DNA from: Leishmania infantum JPCM5
Lineage: Eukaryota; Euglenozoa; Kinetoplastea; Trypanosomatida; Trypanosomatidae
NCBI RefSeq assembly: GCF_000002875.2
Contig: NC_009416.2
Coordinates: 751,501-815,500, forward strand
DNA: 64,000 nucleotides
Reading direction: 5' to 3'
Shown one piece after another: positions 1 to 11,315 of the stretch (its first letter is position 1; every line of letters starts with the position of its first letter). Position numbers and translations under genes: made by a program. Below the pieces are notes generated by a model. It did no database searches and had not been told where the DNA came from. It saw only the letters and a program-made list of their open reading frames with translations.

Positions 1-1012
1 GCCCGCAGGTCACGACCGTGAGACTGCCCCCATCGAAAACGAAAAGAACGAAACACAAATAGCAGGGACCCTCCTTCCCCCCACCTAGTACAAGAGGGCC
101 AAATACCTTTTTTCAATGAGAAGGAAAAAGACAGAAGAGAAGGAGCACCGTCAAATTTCAGGATTTAAGTGTGCAAAAAAAAATCAGAATAGAAATAAAG
201 AATCGAAAAAAAAAAGAATCGAAAAGGAGGAGAGCAAGGGCGTATACGTACTGCCTCACCCGAACCGCGAGAGCACACAAAAAAAAAATCGACGCTCCGG
301 TCACCACGCACCGTCCAAACACCACTGCACGTTGTTGATTTGTGTTTTTTTTGCTTTTCGCTAAGTCCTGCTGCGCGCTGTTGTCGTTACGCTGGACCGG
401 AGCTGATCTCGCGCATCCGCTTGCATGAGAGAAGGGCACAAGAAGTAAGAGATTTGTCGTCATGCCCTCCTTCTTTGGTACACCTATGCCGCCGCATTTG
501 TGCGTTCCGAGAGCGATCAGCGAGGCCTCAGCCTCACACGGAATGGCACGAAGAAACACACACACACACACGAGCGACGTGGAGGTTGTGCTAAACGATA
601 AAGGCACGGCAATGACGTGTAACCGTAACCGAAGCAGCACGAAAGAAAACAACAACGAAAATGTTCATAGTACAACAAGAGCAGCTCGGTACCAGAACTT
701 CATTCTAGCACAAAGTTGGGCGGAACAACAAAAACGGCAAGTTCGCCCCGACCCACCCACTCAAACCCACATAAAAACACACACACCACTTTTCCTTTCT
801 TGTTTCACTTGTTGTTTTGCTTTTCGTTCCGCTGCACCGTCTCCCGTGGCATGACGTGGCCGCCATCGAACCTCATTTGTTTGACTTCAAACCCGCCCAG
901 CCCTCTTTGTGCACCAGCGGATAGCCTCCTCCTAAGGTAGGCCGTAAGCAAGCTCACGCTAAGGCAGCTGTGGCAGAAACGTTCCGCCCGCGTCGAAACA
1001 TCACAACGCACA
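1..1012. other. Intergenic, low complexity
   Basis: I see no convincing gene here. The sequence has short CA runs (about 560-580 and 773-786) and A-rich purine stretches (about 176-290). Open frames on both strands are rich in Ser, Arg, Thr and His and have no domain-like segments. In the transcribed (minus) direction it lies downstream of the RUS-family gene and its SIDER-like element, so it is probably distal 3'UTR or spacer leading to a gene outside the window. Confidence 0.6.
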
Positions 1013-1604
1013 GGAGAAGGAGGGGGAGTAAGGCCAATGTGCCCAGTCGCTGTCAGCGAGCATGGGCCATACTCCACACTAGCCCAGGCCTGCCAAAGTT
1101 CCTCAGCGCGTGCTGTCAACCATCGCTTTCGCCAGGCGTTGCGGCAGTGTGCCCACTCAGTCATCGGAGAACGGCCCCACTGCCCTCAAGCTCTGCCCGC
1201 CCACCCATCCTGCCTCGCAGGCCGCCTCACAGCCGCTCCCACATCATGTCGGTCCCTACGTGCTGCACACACACACACACTCGCGGTGGCGCTCCGCCGC
1301 CCCACACCACTGGGCAGTGCGAGGGCCGGGGGTGCGGTACACGCTCGAGTCACGCGGACGCTCTGCCCATCACGTGGATGGCGCAAGCGTGTGCACGGTC
1401 GCAGGTCGGTCCGACGCAGCGCCATCCAGCCCCTCACCGCCGACATCAGCAGTGATGCATCGCTCGGGCCTTCCCCTACGTCGTAGGCACCCGGCCCTGT
1501 CACCACCAGAGGTGGCCCGGCATTTGGCAGGGCTAGGGGGCGGGGGGTGTACTGCACCCTCAGATACGGCGCACTGAAATGTCCCCCCCCCCCTGTCAGC
1601 AGAG
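1013..1604 (-). mobile_element. SIDER-like retroposon, copy R1
   Basis: This is a non-coding repeat in the 3' flank of the RUS-family gene, about 110 nt past its stop codon. The segment 1151-1604 matches 4299-4751 almost base for base, and 1031-1160 resembles the copy at 21154-21300. Read on the minus strand, the 5' end holds a short hairpin (CCACC-AGA-GGTGG at 1503-1515) next to CAGGG, reminiscent of the Pr77-type 5' hallmark of trypanosomatid ingi/L1Tc-clade elements. SIDERs are short extinct retroposons of this clade found mainly in Leishmania 3'UTRs. The family assignment rests on recalled features and context, not on a search. Confidence 0.7.
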
Positions 1605-1714
1605 GAGGAGAGAAACAACAATAAAACGGACTGCATTGTCAAAGGCATTATTGCCGAGTCCGGGTGTATGCTCCTCGTCTGCCTAGGAACTCACGCATAG
1701 CCATACTTTCCGAT

Positions 1715-3532
1715 CTATGCCGCGCAGCCCTTCGCTGCGCTCCGCATGGAGGGCGGTAAAATGAGCTCTGACATGCGGAAGTTGTGGTGGTCCAGGAGCG
1801 GTAGGTGCACGTCCCAGTCAGCAGCCAGCAGCATCTGGCCGAACTCCTCCCCACGCAGATGCCACAGTTCTTGCTCACCGTGGCACGTGCGCACAAAGCG
1901 GCGCAGCTCCTCCTCTGTATCTGCATGCTGCAACACAGCCGTGTACATGATGAGGTACGCCGCAATGAGGTGTTTGGCGGTGCATTTCTGATGCACCAAC
2001 AGCACCAGACGCCGGCCGTGGAACTTCTTCTCCATGTCGAGATCCTCCTGTGAGCGGCGCCGCCAGCTGGCTTTCCGGAACAAGCGGGGCAGCGGCGGGA
2101 ACTCGTAGCGCTGCCAACACTCCCTCAGCGTCAGAGGCAGCGGGGATGGCTTCCACATAGCGAGCATGAACATGTGGTCACTGTTCACGTACAGCACATC
2201 CTCCTCCAGCGTGTCGGACCGGATCAGCAGTTTGTTCACCGGCGGGCTAACACACACGAGGTGGGTGGCCACATCCATGGCAATACCAACCTTCTTCAGT
2301 GCCTGCATCGGCAACATGCGCACGCCAAGCAAATTCGATATCTCCTGTGGCGTCAGGATGCGGCGCTTTTCCAGGATAAAGGCGCGAAGCAGCAGCTTCA
2401 TTGTGTCGAAGTTCAGCAAGCGAAACGTGATAGGCATCATGGACATGGAGGACAAGAACATGTTCGTCACACAGCAGGCGGCGACCGTGATGAGCTGCAC
2501 CGTGAAACTCGCAATGTAGGTGCAGTACAGGATACCGAGCGCTGTCGCCACCGTGTAGGATACCATGCCGAAAGAGTTGAACTTCTTCGTCAGCTCGGCA
2601 AGGTTATTGTTGATGGCGTAGTGCTGGAGTGCCGAAGCGCGCGTCACAAAGTACATGAGAGCCGAGGACTGCTTTACGGTCGACGTGATGATGGCGGCAG
2701 CGAGGAGGTGGTTCGGCAACACAGAAGGAATGAGCATGTCCGATATAACCGTCAAGTTGTTTATGAAGACGCTCACGACGAACCAGAACTTGGGCCGGCT
2801 CTCGTAGGAGACGACTTTGTTCGCCATGTAGGCCGCGAACAGGGCGGGAACGAGATCCTTCAGCATCCACAGCTGCGGCGAGGAACCGAGGAAGAAGCCG
2901 CTGAGCAGCGACTGATATCCGATCGAAGAGGCGAAGTTGGACACAAAGGAGCTTGTCAGGGACAGGTAGAAAAACCGCTGAAACCCTGCGGCGGTCGTGT
3001 CCGGAAAGCCTTTCGGCATGCCGAAAAGCCGAATTCGATTTGATACCGTTTCGCGGTGCTGCACCGACGGGGCGCACACCGTGTCCGTGCCCGGGATGGC
3101 GCACCATCGGTAATCTGTCATGCCCTGCGAGAAGCTCACCATCGCGGCATCTCCGGTTCCCTTCACATTTAGAGCATGCGCGCCGGACGCGGTGCCGGCG
3201 CGACTCGAGAAAGATGGTGGAACTGGTAAACCTGTTGCCACGGACGAGGTCACCTTCGACTCCGCCACGCGGACGCTGCTCTCGGTGCTGATGCCGTTAG
3301 CCACACTACCGGCGCATTGCGCCTCCGGGAGAGTAGCCGTCATGCGCGTTTGTGCGCACGTCGTCCACGCCGCTGAAGGGCTCCGACCAGAAGACACGGA
3401 CCATTGCCTCAGCAGCGACGAGTTTGTGCCTACGCTCAGTACTGTCTCCACTCGCCCATGGCGTAAGTTTGCACCAGCAAGTCGCCGACGAGGGGCGGCT
3501 GCACGGATGCAAACGACGCGAAGTCGTTCCAT
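1715..3532 (-). CDS. RUS (root UVB sensitive)/DUF647 family membrane protein, 605 aa
   Basis: Residues about 172-410 carry the DUF647 pattern: GFPDTT followed by FQRFFYLSLTSSFVSNFASS, then LLSGFFLGSS and a W-LKDLVPALFA segment. Several hydrophobic stretches follow (about 247-275, 320-370). The family is best known from plant RUS proteins, whose biochemical role is still unclear. The N-terminal 60 residues are Arg-rich and poor in acidic residues, so an organellar targeting peptide is possible. The open frame extends two codons further, but the first ATG is at 3532. The C-terminal 190 residues look soluble and kinetoplastid-specific. SIDER-like copies R1 and R2 sit on either side of the gene. 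Family assignment is fairly secure; function is not known. Confidence 0.75.
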   Translation of the reverse strand: MERLRVVCIRAAAPRRRLAGANLRHGRVETVLSVGTNSSLLRQWSVSSGRSPSAAWTTCAQTRMTATLPEAQCAGSVANGISTESSVRVAESKVTSSVATGLPVPPSFSSRAGTASGAHALNVKGTGDAAMVSFSQGMTDYRWCAIPGTDTVCAPSVQHRETVSNRIRLFGMPKGFPDTTAAGFQRFFYLSLTSSFVSNFASSIGYQSLLSGFFLGSSPQLWMLKDLVPALFAAYMANKVVSYESRPKFWFVVSVFINNLTVISDMLIPSVLPNHLLAAAIITSTVKQSSALMYFVTRASALQHYAINNNLAELTKKFNSFGMVSYTVATALGILYCTYIASFTVQLITVAACCVTNMFLSSMSMMPITFRLLNFDTMKLLLRAFILEKRRILTPQEISNLLGVRMLPMQALKKVGIAMDVATHLVCVSPPVNKLLIRSDTLEEDVLYVNSDHMFMLAMWKPSPLPLTLRECWQRYEFPPLPRLFRKASWRRRSQEDLDMEKKFHGRRLVLLVHQKCTAKHLIAAYLIMYTAVLQHADTEEELRRFVRTCHGEQELWHLRGEEFGQMLLAADWDVHLPLLDHHNFRMSELILPPSMRSAAKGCAA

Positions 3533-3635
3533 GCTCACCCGTGTCTCGACTGAGTCTGAGGCCGCGTGACTAGTTTTCTCTTGTTATTGCTTTGCTATGT
3601 TGTGCCTCTCGATGCCTCACCCCCTTCTGATACTT

Positions 3636-3733
3636 CTTGAGAGAGCAGATGTGAGGGTCGGTAAGGGAAAGATACGAACAAAAAGGGAAGAAGAAAAAAC
3701 GAGGGAATGAAAAGTAACGGAGGAAGGGACGTA
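3636..3733 (-). promoter_or_regulatory. Putative trans-splice signal for the RUS-family gene
   Basis: On the minus strand 3658-3733 is a long pyrimidine-rich tract (almost pure purine on the plus strand). The first AG downstream of it is at 3637-3636, about 100 nt before the ATG. This fits the polypyrimidine-AG signal that directs spliced-leader addition and upstream polyadenylation in trypanosomatids. The exact acceptor is inferred. Confidence 0.45.
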
Positions 3734-4196
3734 TACGGACACGGAGGGCAAAGACCGGAAACAGGGCAGAAAAGACGTCGCTGCGTGGTGACCCGAAGCG
3801 AGCAAGCGGCGGCGGTAAGAGGAACGCACACATAAGTAGACATACAGCAAGGCACCAGAGGACAGCATGCCGATCCGAGAAAGAAGAGGCAATAGGGATA
3901 GAGGTGGACAGAGGCAGAGACACATGTGTTCAGTGGTAAGGCTGATGCGAGGCACGCAGGGTCGCCAAAGCCGCGCACAAGAGCCACAGCCAAAAAAAAA
4001 AAAACGGAAACTTTCAGTGACCTGCGCCAGGCTTTCTGTCGCAGGGGCATGAGAGCGTGCAACTTAAGATGTGAGCGTATACTATGCTTGTGTTACGATT
4101 GGGGGTATGTTCATAGCAGAATCATTCACCAGCGCGGGCCAAGCCTACAGGGAAACGTAGAAAAAACTTCGTTCTTCTTCTCAGCAACTTCCACAC

Positions 4197-4751
4197 TCTC
4201 TGCCATAAAGCAACCGCTGAACTCTGTCCCAACACAACTGTATCTGGCCCCACATCGCGCCGCGCCAGGCAGCCGTGGAGATGCTGTTACAGCCATGCGC
4301 CCACTCAGTCATCGGAGAACGGCCCCACTGCCCTCAAGCTCTGCCCGCCCACCCATCCTGCCTCGCAGGCCGCCTCACAGCCGCTCCCACATCATGTCGG
4401 TCCCTACGTGCTGCACACACACACACACTCGCGGTGGCGCTCCGCCGCCCCACACCACTGGGCAGTGCGAGGGCCGGGGGTGCGGTACACGCTCGAGTCA
4501 CGCGGACGCTCTGCCCATCACGTGGATGGCGCAAGCGTGTGCACGGTCGCAGGTCGGTCCGACGCAGCGCCATCCAGCCCCTCACCGCCGACATCAGCAG
4601 TGATGCATCGCTCGGGCCTTCCCCTACGTCGTAGGCACCCGGCCCTGTCACCACCAGAGGTGGCCCGGCATTTGGCAGGGCTAGGGGGCGGGGGGTGTAC
4701 TGCACCCTCAGATACGGCGCACTGAAATGTCCCCCCCCCCTGTCAGCAGAG
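4197..4751 (-). mobile_element. SIDER-like retroposon, copy R2
   Basis: The segment 4299-4751 is almost identical to 1151-1604; the one difference I can see is the length of the C-run near the 5' end (10 versus 11). The low-coordinate end carries CTCTGCCATAAAGCA, also found at the same end of copy R7 near 50973, which suggests a shared 3' boundary. It lies between the 782-aa coiled-coil gene and the RUS-family gene, in sense orientation with transcription. Confidence 0.7.
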
Positions 4752-7550
4752 ACAGAAGAAGGGCGAAGCGGAAGCGAAAAAAAAAAGAAGCGGAGGAGAA
4801 ACGCGTACTGAGGAGGCGATGTGGAAGCTTTGGAAACAACAGTGCACTCACAGAAACCCAACAGCAGATGTGTGTGTGCTTGCTGCAAGTATACACGCAT
4901 TCGTAAAAAGCGGAGCCAGACCAGCGAAGACGCACGCGGCAATCGCCACGGCCACAGCCGCGGAGCACCGGCCGCGGCCCAACACCTGTCTGGAAAGCGT
5001 CGCCCAAAACGGACAAGCAAGAAAGACACCCGAGGAGTCAAGGCTGATAACTCAAGGCGGCGGTCGCACAAACGGCAAGGGCAGCAGAAAGGAACAGGTG
5101 GCTAAAACCTGTGCATAATCGGAAGATGGGCTGGGTATGACTTGCGCACACACGCGAAGAATCGCTGCAAAGAAGTCAAGGCAGTAATCAGATGCGTCAA
5201 CGAAGAGACGGAAGAGAACGTGTATACGATGCTCCGTGATAAGGCCGCTGCATGTGCTGGACACCTCTATTTTCGCTGAGCTTCGTGTAGGAGGGAGCGC
5301 ATGGCTACCGCTAAGTGGGGAGAGAAGTACGCGGGCGCTTTGCTGGCCTCGCTGCTGGTGGAAGTGGGTGCGAGGGCCTCCATGCCCGTCTGTGTGTTCA
5401 GTGTCGACGGGGAGGGGGAAGGCAAGAGAGAAGGGCACTGCTGCTTCCGCCCTTCTCGAGCGTTTTTATGTGCATTAGGGAGACACGCCTCCTTGGTGGA
5501 GCGGCGTTGCCCGCACTGGCATGGCCGTCTATTCTATGTCTTTTATTTTGCTCGATCCTCCATGCGCACGCTGCCAGCGACTCAAGACGAGCATGAGAAA
5601 GAGCGATCCGGACAAGTAAAGTGGTGCCAGTTGGAGGGGTAGTAAAGAGTGGCGTATGTTGGCCTGAATCTGTTCGTGCGCGCGGTGCTTGACGAACAGA
5701 GAACGAAAGGAAAGGCTTTGTTTCTCAGTTCCCGTGCTCGTCGACTGCCACTTGCCATCCGTGATCAACGAGAGCGGTGGCAAAGACGCACATAGATACG
5801 ACACAGACCGGCAACCGAGAAGCCCGACACTTCTCAGCGACACCGGAAACTGTCACCGCCACACCCCAGACTCTGCGCTGTTGCCAAGAGGGGGAGGGGG
5901 CAACAACTCGTGAAAGAGGATAGGGCGTGGCGCAGGTCACCGAGCCAATGCTAGTCGCTCACACACATCCCCCTAGCACGACCCAAAACCTGCACCTGCA
6001 GGACATCGCAGGTCGTTCCTTGTCGTTGTCGTTGTTGCTTGCTTTGCTTGCTCTGATTTCTGGTTCGCTGCACATACGGAAAGACACACGCACGCACACT
6101 TGCACACGAAGATACAGGTGGTTCCCATTCGTTCTCTATTCCTTGCATATTACCCCAGGTAGCAAGTCGCTGCGGCACGGATGTGTTGAGGCGCACCCTG
6201 TTTGCCATGCATACCACGGCAGGCAGAAACAGTCAGAGAGCGCCGCAACAGAGAGACAGAGAGGCACTTACATCGTAAAGACGAAGACGCAGAAAGAAAA
6301 AGAAAAATTGGGGGAGGGGCAAACAACAAAGAAAGAACAGGGGAGGGGGCATAAACATATGCGCTACAAGAACATAAGGTCAGCGACCATCTTACGCTAA
6401 GCATCTTCTGTGCGGGTACTATAGACATCAGGTCAGGTCTCCCGGAATGCGAGAAGCAGGATATATATATATATATATAGCGGTATCATGGAAAAACGTA
6501 TATAGATACGTTTGCAGAGATTGAGAGGTAAGATGGTCGGGGGAGGGGGAGGATGCCTACACTTAGAGAGCGCCACAGAAGGTGACAAGCTGTGCAGCAT
6601 TGCCACCTCGTGAATCATGAGAACCGAAGCACGGAAGCAGCAAAAAAAAAGAAGTGAGGAAGTTCATGACAGGTTGCAAAGGCGAGAGACGCAGTCGACC
6701 GACACTGGATTTCAAGAGACACGATGGGCGCGCATCTTCGCTGGACTTTTACCACTAGTGTCACCTCTTTTTTCGTCCAGTATCAGCCATCCTTCGTCAC
6801 CACCAATGTCTTCCCCCTCCATCGACTTCTCTGGTCTCGACTCTCCCCTCCTCGTCTCCTCATGCCCACATTCGCTCGTACTCACCGATACACACACACA
6901 CACAAACACGCGCGTGCGAGAGCCAAAGACCAGAAAAAGAAGCACTTCCGAAAACCTAACCATTAAAAAGAAGTGGAAACACGAAGAAGAGCCAAACGCT
7001 TCACGCACTTGCGCAGATAAGGCAGCCTCCCACGCCCCCTCCTCTGCACACGACGCAGCGACTCCACCCACAGCCATCAGAGTCTGAGAACGCGCATCAC
7101 GAGCATCACCATCCTTTCCACAAAGGAAACACTCCAATGGCAGGACGAAGCCCGCACACACGAAAAAAGGAGCGAGAGAGCAGGTCGAGCAGTGCACGCA
7201 GAAACAGACACACACACAATCGTTTAGATGGCGAGGTGAACACGACGGGGAGGGGGGCAAGCAATTGTTCTCCTGAGGGGCGGCGCCATCATCGTGGAGC
7301 AGCGAGGCGGACTGGCCACCGGTGTGTCCAGCAGAACGAGGCAACCACAGGTCGCTGAAGAGGAGAGGACCGAACAAATGCCATGCGCGGGGGACGTCCT
7401 CCGTCGTGCGTGCCAGATGCCAGGAAGCAGGCTCACAGATGGAAAGGGGCGTAGACCTATGCATTCAGCGGCAAGCATAGAAATGTGACGTGAACACCGA
7501 CTACTGAAGTCTACGCGGTGATAGACGCCTTGCCCGGCATCCGGCGAACA
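4752..7550. other. Intergenic region, 2.8 kb
   Basis: I found no gene. It should contain the long 3'UTR of the 782-aa coiled-coil gene. Visible elements are a 19-nt alternating AT run (6461-6479), CA runs (6892-6905), purine-rich blocks (about 4752-4800 and 6296-6350) and G-rich patches (about 7247-7257). Open frames of up to 250 codons exist but are low complexity and lack recognisable protein segments. Confidence 0.55.
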
Positions 7551-9899
7551 TCAGAAGTTTAACCAGTCTGGACCGTCGTCGCCGTTGTTGTCCGCCGCAG
7601 GCGCGGGGGGCGACGCGGCTGCGTACGCCGGGGCATGACCGTCGGCGCCGAAGAGTACATCATCCAGCTCCATGTCCCCATGAGCCGATGCAGCGGCCGC
7701 CGGCGCTGCCTGTCCAGCATCGCTACCCAGTTCTTCCTCCGCTATGTCCTCCTCGACGCTGTCGGCAGCGTCGTGCTCGTAAGAGGGTAGCCGCGCCAGA
7801 TCGGCTTGCGTAGGCGCGACGTCCAATTCGCCGCCATCCTCCCCGGCATCCAACCACGGCGGCGGCTCATCATGTGCCGTTGCTGTCTTGTCAGTACGTT
7901 CTTGATGCCATACGTCGGCTTGCGGTACCGCAGGCGCTCCGCTTTCCTCTGAACAGTCGTTTCCTGCCGTAGCAGCGTCATGAGAGCTGCGTTGCGAGTA
8001 CGTGGCTTCGTTATGGCCGCTCTCAGCCGCAGAATGAGCGTTTAGCCACGCGGTGGCATCGACGTCGTCGTACGCGTTGTTTGAACCTGCCTTTGCTGAC
8101 TCCCCATCGACCGAGCACGCGCGGGCCAGCTCCTGTACAACAGTCGCTGCTGAGGTGCCCTCCTGCTGCGCCGCCGCAGGGAGTTCGTTTTGAGACGCCT
8201 CAGGTTTCGGCGACGCAGCCGCAGACCCCGTGTCCCCAGCCGGACTAGCTGCATCGCCGATCGACGTCCTCCGCGAGGCCGCGACCTGGGAAGGTTCGCC
8301 TGCAATGGCCTCCAGTTCGCGACGAATCTCTGAAATGCGCTTCTCAAGATACTCGCGCTCGGCGTCGTCGGGCCGCGTGTAGCACTGATGTCTGTGACAA
8401 GCTTGTGGGGGCCCATGGAACTTCCTCGAGTGCGAACCAGATTCGCCGCGGGTCTCCCTGCCCTCTTGCCGCAGCTGCCGCAGTTGCCTCCGAAGCTCGT
8501 GGATGCGAGCCTTCTTGGCTTGATTAAGCACGCATAGCTGATTCACATCTGCGTGGCTTCCCCTCTCCACCCACTGACGCCGCTTTTCCAGCTCCCACTT
8601 CAGCTCCTCCACCCGCTTCGCTGCGGCATCACGCACGCGCTGCGCACTGTCGGCGTCACGCAGCGCATGCTCGCGTCGACGCTGCGTCAGCGCGTTCTGA
8701 GAGCGAACCTCCTCTAGCAGTCGTCGATCGCCAAGGCCACTTTCGAGCATTGCGTCGTTCATCAAAAGCAGCTTCTCGTTGCAGCGCACCTCCAGGTGCG
8801 CGTCGCGGTGGTCCTCCGTCAGGACGGCAATGTCCTGCTTGGCGATCTCGATATAATCCTTGTACTTGGTGGCCTTCTTGTAGCGACTCACGAGCTCCCT
8901 CAGCTCGTCGCGGCGCTTGAGGAGCTCGCGCTGCTCCAACCGCAGCACCTGCAGCGTGCGATGCGCCATAAGCGACACCTGCACAAAACGCGCGGTGGAC
9001 TCGCGGTGAAGCCGAAATGTGCTGTCGACGGCCGACGTCAGCGTGCTCTTGTGTGACGCACCAGGGCCACCAATGGTGCGATTTCCGTTGAAGGTGCCGC
9101 CGCTTTTGCTGCTCTGTGAGAAGCTAGCATGGTAATGCTCGCGACTGCGCTGGAAGAGCTCTTCGCGCATGCTGGCATTCTCCTCCTGCATCGTCAGAAG
9201 CTCCTCGGCAGTTTCCGGAACGTCGGGCCGCTGAAGGCGGCAGCGCCCGGTCACCGACGCATTGGTGGAGACATAATCGGGCTGAGAGCCGACTGGGTAA
9301 CCGGCCTCGCGCGCACACCCGCCGCCAGTGCTCCTCTGGTCGACGGAAAGGCGGCCGCTACGCGAGCGGGATTCGCTCATGCAGCCGTCGGCGAGCCGCT
9401 GCTGGCCTTCGTACACACGGTCAGCCGGCAGGACGAAGCTGTCAGCGTCATACGCGGTGTTCTTCTCGGCGAACCTGGCCTCCTCAGAGGTGGCGTCGCC
9501 ATTTGCCGAGTGGGCAGATGCACTGTCGCTGGAGCGGCGCGGGAGCGGCAATGAAGACGACGATGAGATCGACGACGCAGCGGGCGAAGCGCCTTTGGCG
9601 GCACCTTTCAGGTGTGCCGGTGGTTTCCCCAGGCTGTGAAGCACAGAGGAGTTGCGAGAACTGCGTGAGCTCGGTGGGTTGCCTGAACTGGAGGTGGACG
9701 TGGTTGCGTTGCTCGGCGTGCCCTCACCGCTGACTGCAAAGTCTCCTGGCGCCGCCCGCTCATTATGCCTTCTGGTCTCTTTCATGTGCGCTGAGCGGTG
9801 CGAGGTGCTTGAGCTGTCGCTTTCGAAGTCGTCCTGAAAGGAGTCGCCCGGATAGCACTCGTCGTCGTCGACATCGATTGCCTCGACAGCGGTCGTCAT
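7551..9899 (-). CDS. Coiled-coil protein of unknown function, 782 aa
   Basis: The first 230 residues are Ser-rich with acidic patches, including a DSFQDDFESD stretch that loosely recalls DDFE-type motifs in some ciliary or centrosomal proteins (weak). Residues about 235-560 form long heptad-rich helices dense in Glu, Arg, Lys and Leu, with KYKDYIEIAKQDIAVL and repeated RRQLRQLRQ patterns. The C-terminal 200 residues are acidic and Ala-rich and end in DWLNF. There is no catalytic motif, signal peptide or membrane span. Start and stop are clear (ATG at 9899). A cytoskeletal or flagellar role is plausible from the coiled coil alone, but I do not recognise the family. Confidence 0.8.
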   Translation of the reverse strand: MTTAVEAIDVDDDECYPGDSFQDDFESDSSSTSHRSAHMKETRRHNERAAPGDFAVSGEGTPSNATTSTSSSGNPPSSRSSRNSSVLHSLGKPPAHLKGAAKGASPAASSISSSSSLPLPRRSSDSASAHSANGDATSEEARFAEKNTAYDADSFVLPADRVYEGQQRLADGCMSESRSRSGRLSVDQRSTGGGCAREAGYPVGSQPDYVSTNASVTGRCRLQRPDVPETAEELLTMQEENASMREELFQRSREHYHASFSQSSKSGGTFNGNRTIGGPGASHKSTLTSAVDSTFRLHRESTARFVQVSLMAHRTLQVLRLEQRELLKRRDELRELVSRYKKATKYKDYIEIAKQDIAVLTEDHRDAHLEVRCNEKLLLMNDAMLESGLGDRRLLEEVRSQNALTQRRREHALRDADSAQRVRDAAAKRVEELKWELEKRRQWVERGSHADVNQLCVLNQAKKARIHELRRQLRQLRQEGRETRGESGSHSRKFHGPPQACHRHQCYTRPDDAEREYLEKRISEIRRELEAIAGEPSQVAASRRTSIGDAASPAGDTGSAAASPKPEASQNELPAAAQQEGTSAATVVQELARACSVDGESAKAGSNNAYDDVDATAWLNAHSAAESGHNEATYSQRSSHDAATAGNDCSEESGAPAVPQADVWHQERTDKTATAHDEPPPWLDAGEDGGELDVAPTQADLARLPSYEHDAADSVEEDIAEEELGSDAGQAAPAAAASAHGDMELDDVLFGADGHAPAYAAASPPAPAADNNGDDGPDWLNF

Positions 9900-11315
9900 T
9901 GTGTCGGAAGGGAAAGCGGAGAGAACTGAACAAACTGGGTTGAGTGTCGACGCTGTTTTATTGCTGCTTTCCGTGGCGGTGTGTGCGTGTGTATATATAT
10001 ATAGAGAGAGAGATGTCCCACGTAGTCAAGACGAGCTCTTCGAAAACGGGCGCACAACACGAAATAAAATCGGGCAAGAGAGAAGCAAAGGAAACAACGG
10101 AAGACGAGCAAAGAACAGACAGATACGTAACTATATACAGATAGATATCTAGGTGTGCGCAACGACCATGTACAAGGATGGAGTGCGGAAGCCGTAGCAC
10201 AGACAGAGATTACCACCACCACCACAACACACACACACACAGAGTTGAATCGTGACGATTTTGCTGTGGAAGCAGTGGTGGGGAGGGAAGGGTGGGTTAT
10301 GCCGTATGACGGCGGTATTCGCGGCGGTGAAGGTGGTGCACGAGAGATGAAGAAAAATGACGTAAGCGTATGTAAAGGAGGAGCCAACGCAGGAGGGCGA
10401 GGAAATGAACGAAACAGCCGACAGTGCCGTATGCGCACCAGCAAGAGAGCGGGACGCAAATCGAGACAGAGTCGCAGCGCCAGTGCGTGCGCACAAACAG
10501 AAAAGGAGGCTCCAGTAGAGTGGAACAAAACCGAAGAAAAGGTCGCTCCAGTCCTGCTGCGGCGAATCCTGGGAGGCGCAAGGGCAACGTCTGGACTCAT
10601 ATCGCGCACGTAGGCCGAGGCGCCTTCGTGCGAGAGCAACGAGAGCAAATCGAGAGGTGTAGTGGCACGCGCAAACATGGGTGAAGCTCTCCCTCTTCCA
10701 CTGGCAGCAGCTTTATTCTTTCCTCGTTTCGGCCTTTGCTGAGGTGTCCGCTTGAAAAGGGGGAGGGGAAGAGCTAAGCGTACAAAATTGCGCTACGATA
10801 CATGCATCTCTGCGAACACCGCGAGATAGGAGAGCGCGTGAGCAGCGCGCAACGGCAGCGCCTGAGAGACTCGGGCACCGATGCGCGCAGAAAGCGAATA
10901 GAGGCTCACAAAAGACGCACTGAATCAACCCAGATCAAACAACGAAAAGGAAGAAAAACGACGGCAATGCGCCATGTGAGTCATGCACCCACCCATGCGC
11001 ACAGAGGCACCCTTGCACGGTCTCAATACAACTCTACATGGCCACTCCATGAGCTGGTTATCTTATCACTGAAGCTCGTCTGCGTAGAACCTCCACCAGC
11101 CAAAGTACCCGATGCCGTCTCGGAGCTCGAAGATATGCATACCACAGCCACCACTGCCGCTGCGCAAGTCGACACATTTTCATAGGTAAAACTCACACAC
11201 ATATGTCGATGCGGAGAGCCACCGCGGATGAGAAAGAAGCTCTGATGACGGCGCGCGCGCATCGACTACACTCACAGAAGAAGACGACAGAGCACGAGCA
11301 GAGACGCGAACGGCG
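9900..11315. other. Intergenic region with microsatellites
   Basis: No gene is supported. It holds a TA/GA run (9993-10012), an ACC/AC repeat (about 10213-10240) and purine-rich blocks. An open minus-strand frame from an ATG at 10678 runs 260 codons towards the 782-aa gene, but it is mostly Ser/Leu/Arg/Cys low complexity and probably untranslated leader. Confidence 0.5.

Noticed and set aside
970..1577. Overlapping plus- and minus-strand frames in SIDER-like R1 (and equivalents in R2, R4-R8)
   Set aside because: Several frames are open at once because of GC-rich repeat composition; the same frames recur in each copy, and none resembles a protein.
9896..10678. 260-codon minus-strand frame starting with ATG, upstream of the 782-aa gene
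   Set aside because: After the first 40 codons it is Ser/Leu/Cys/Val low complexity generated by CA/GT and pyrimidine runs. It occupies the expected leader and overlaps the next gene's start.
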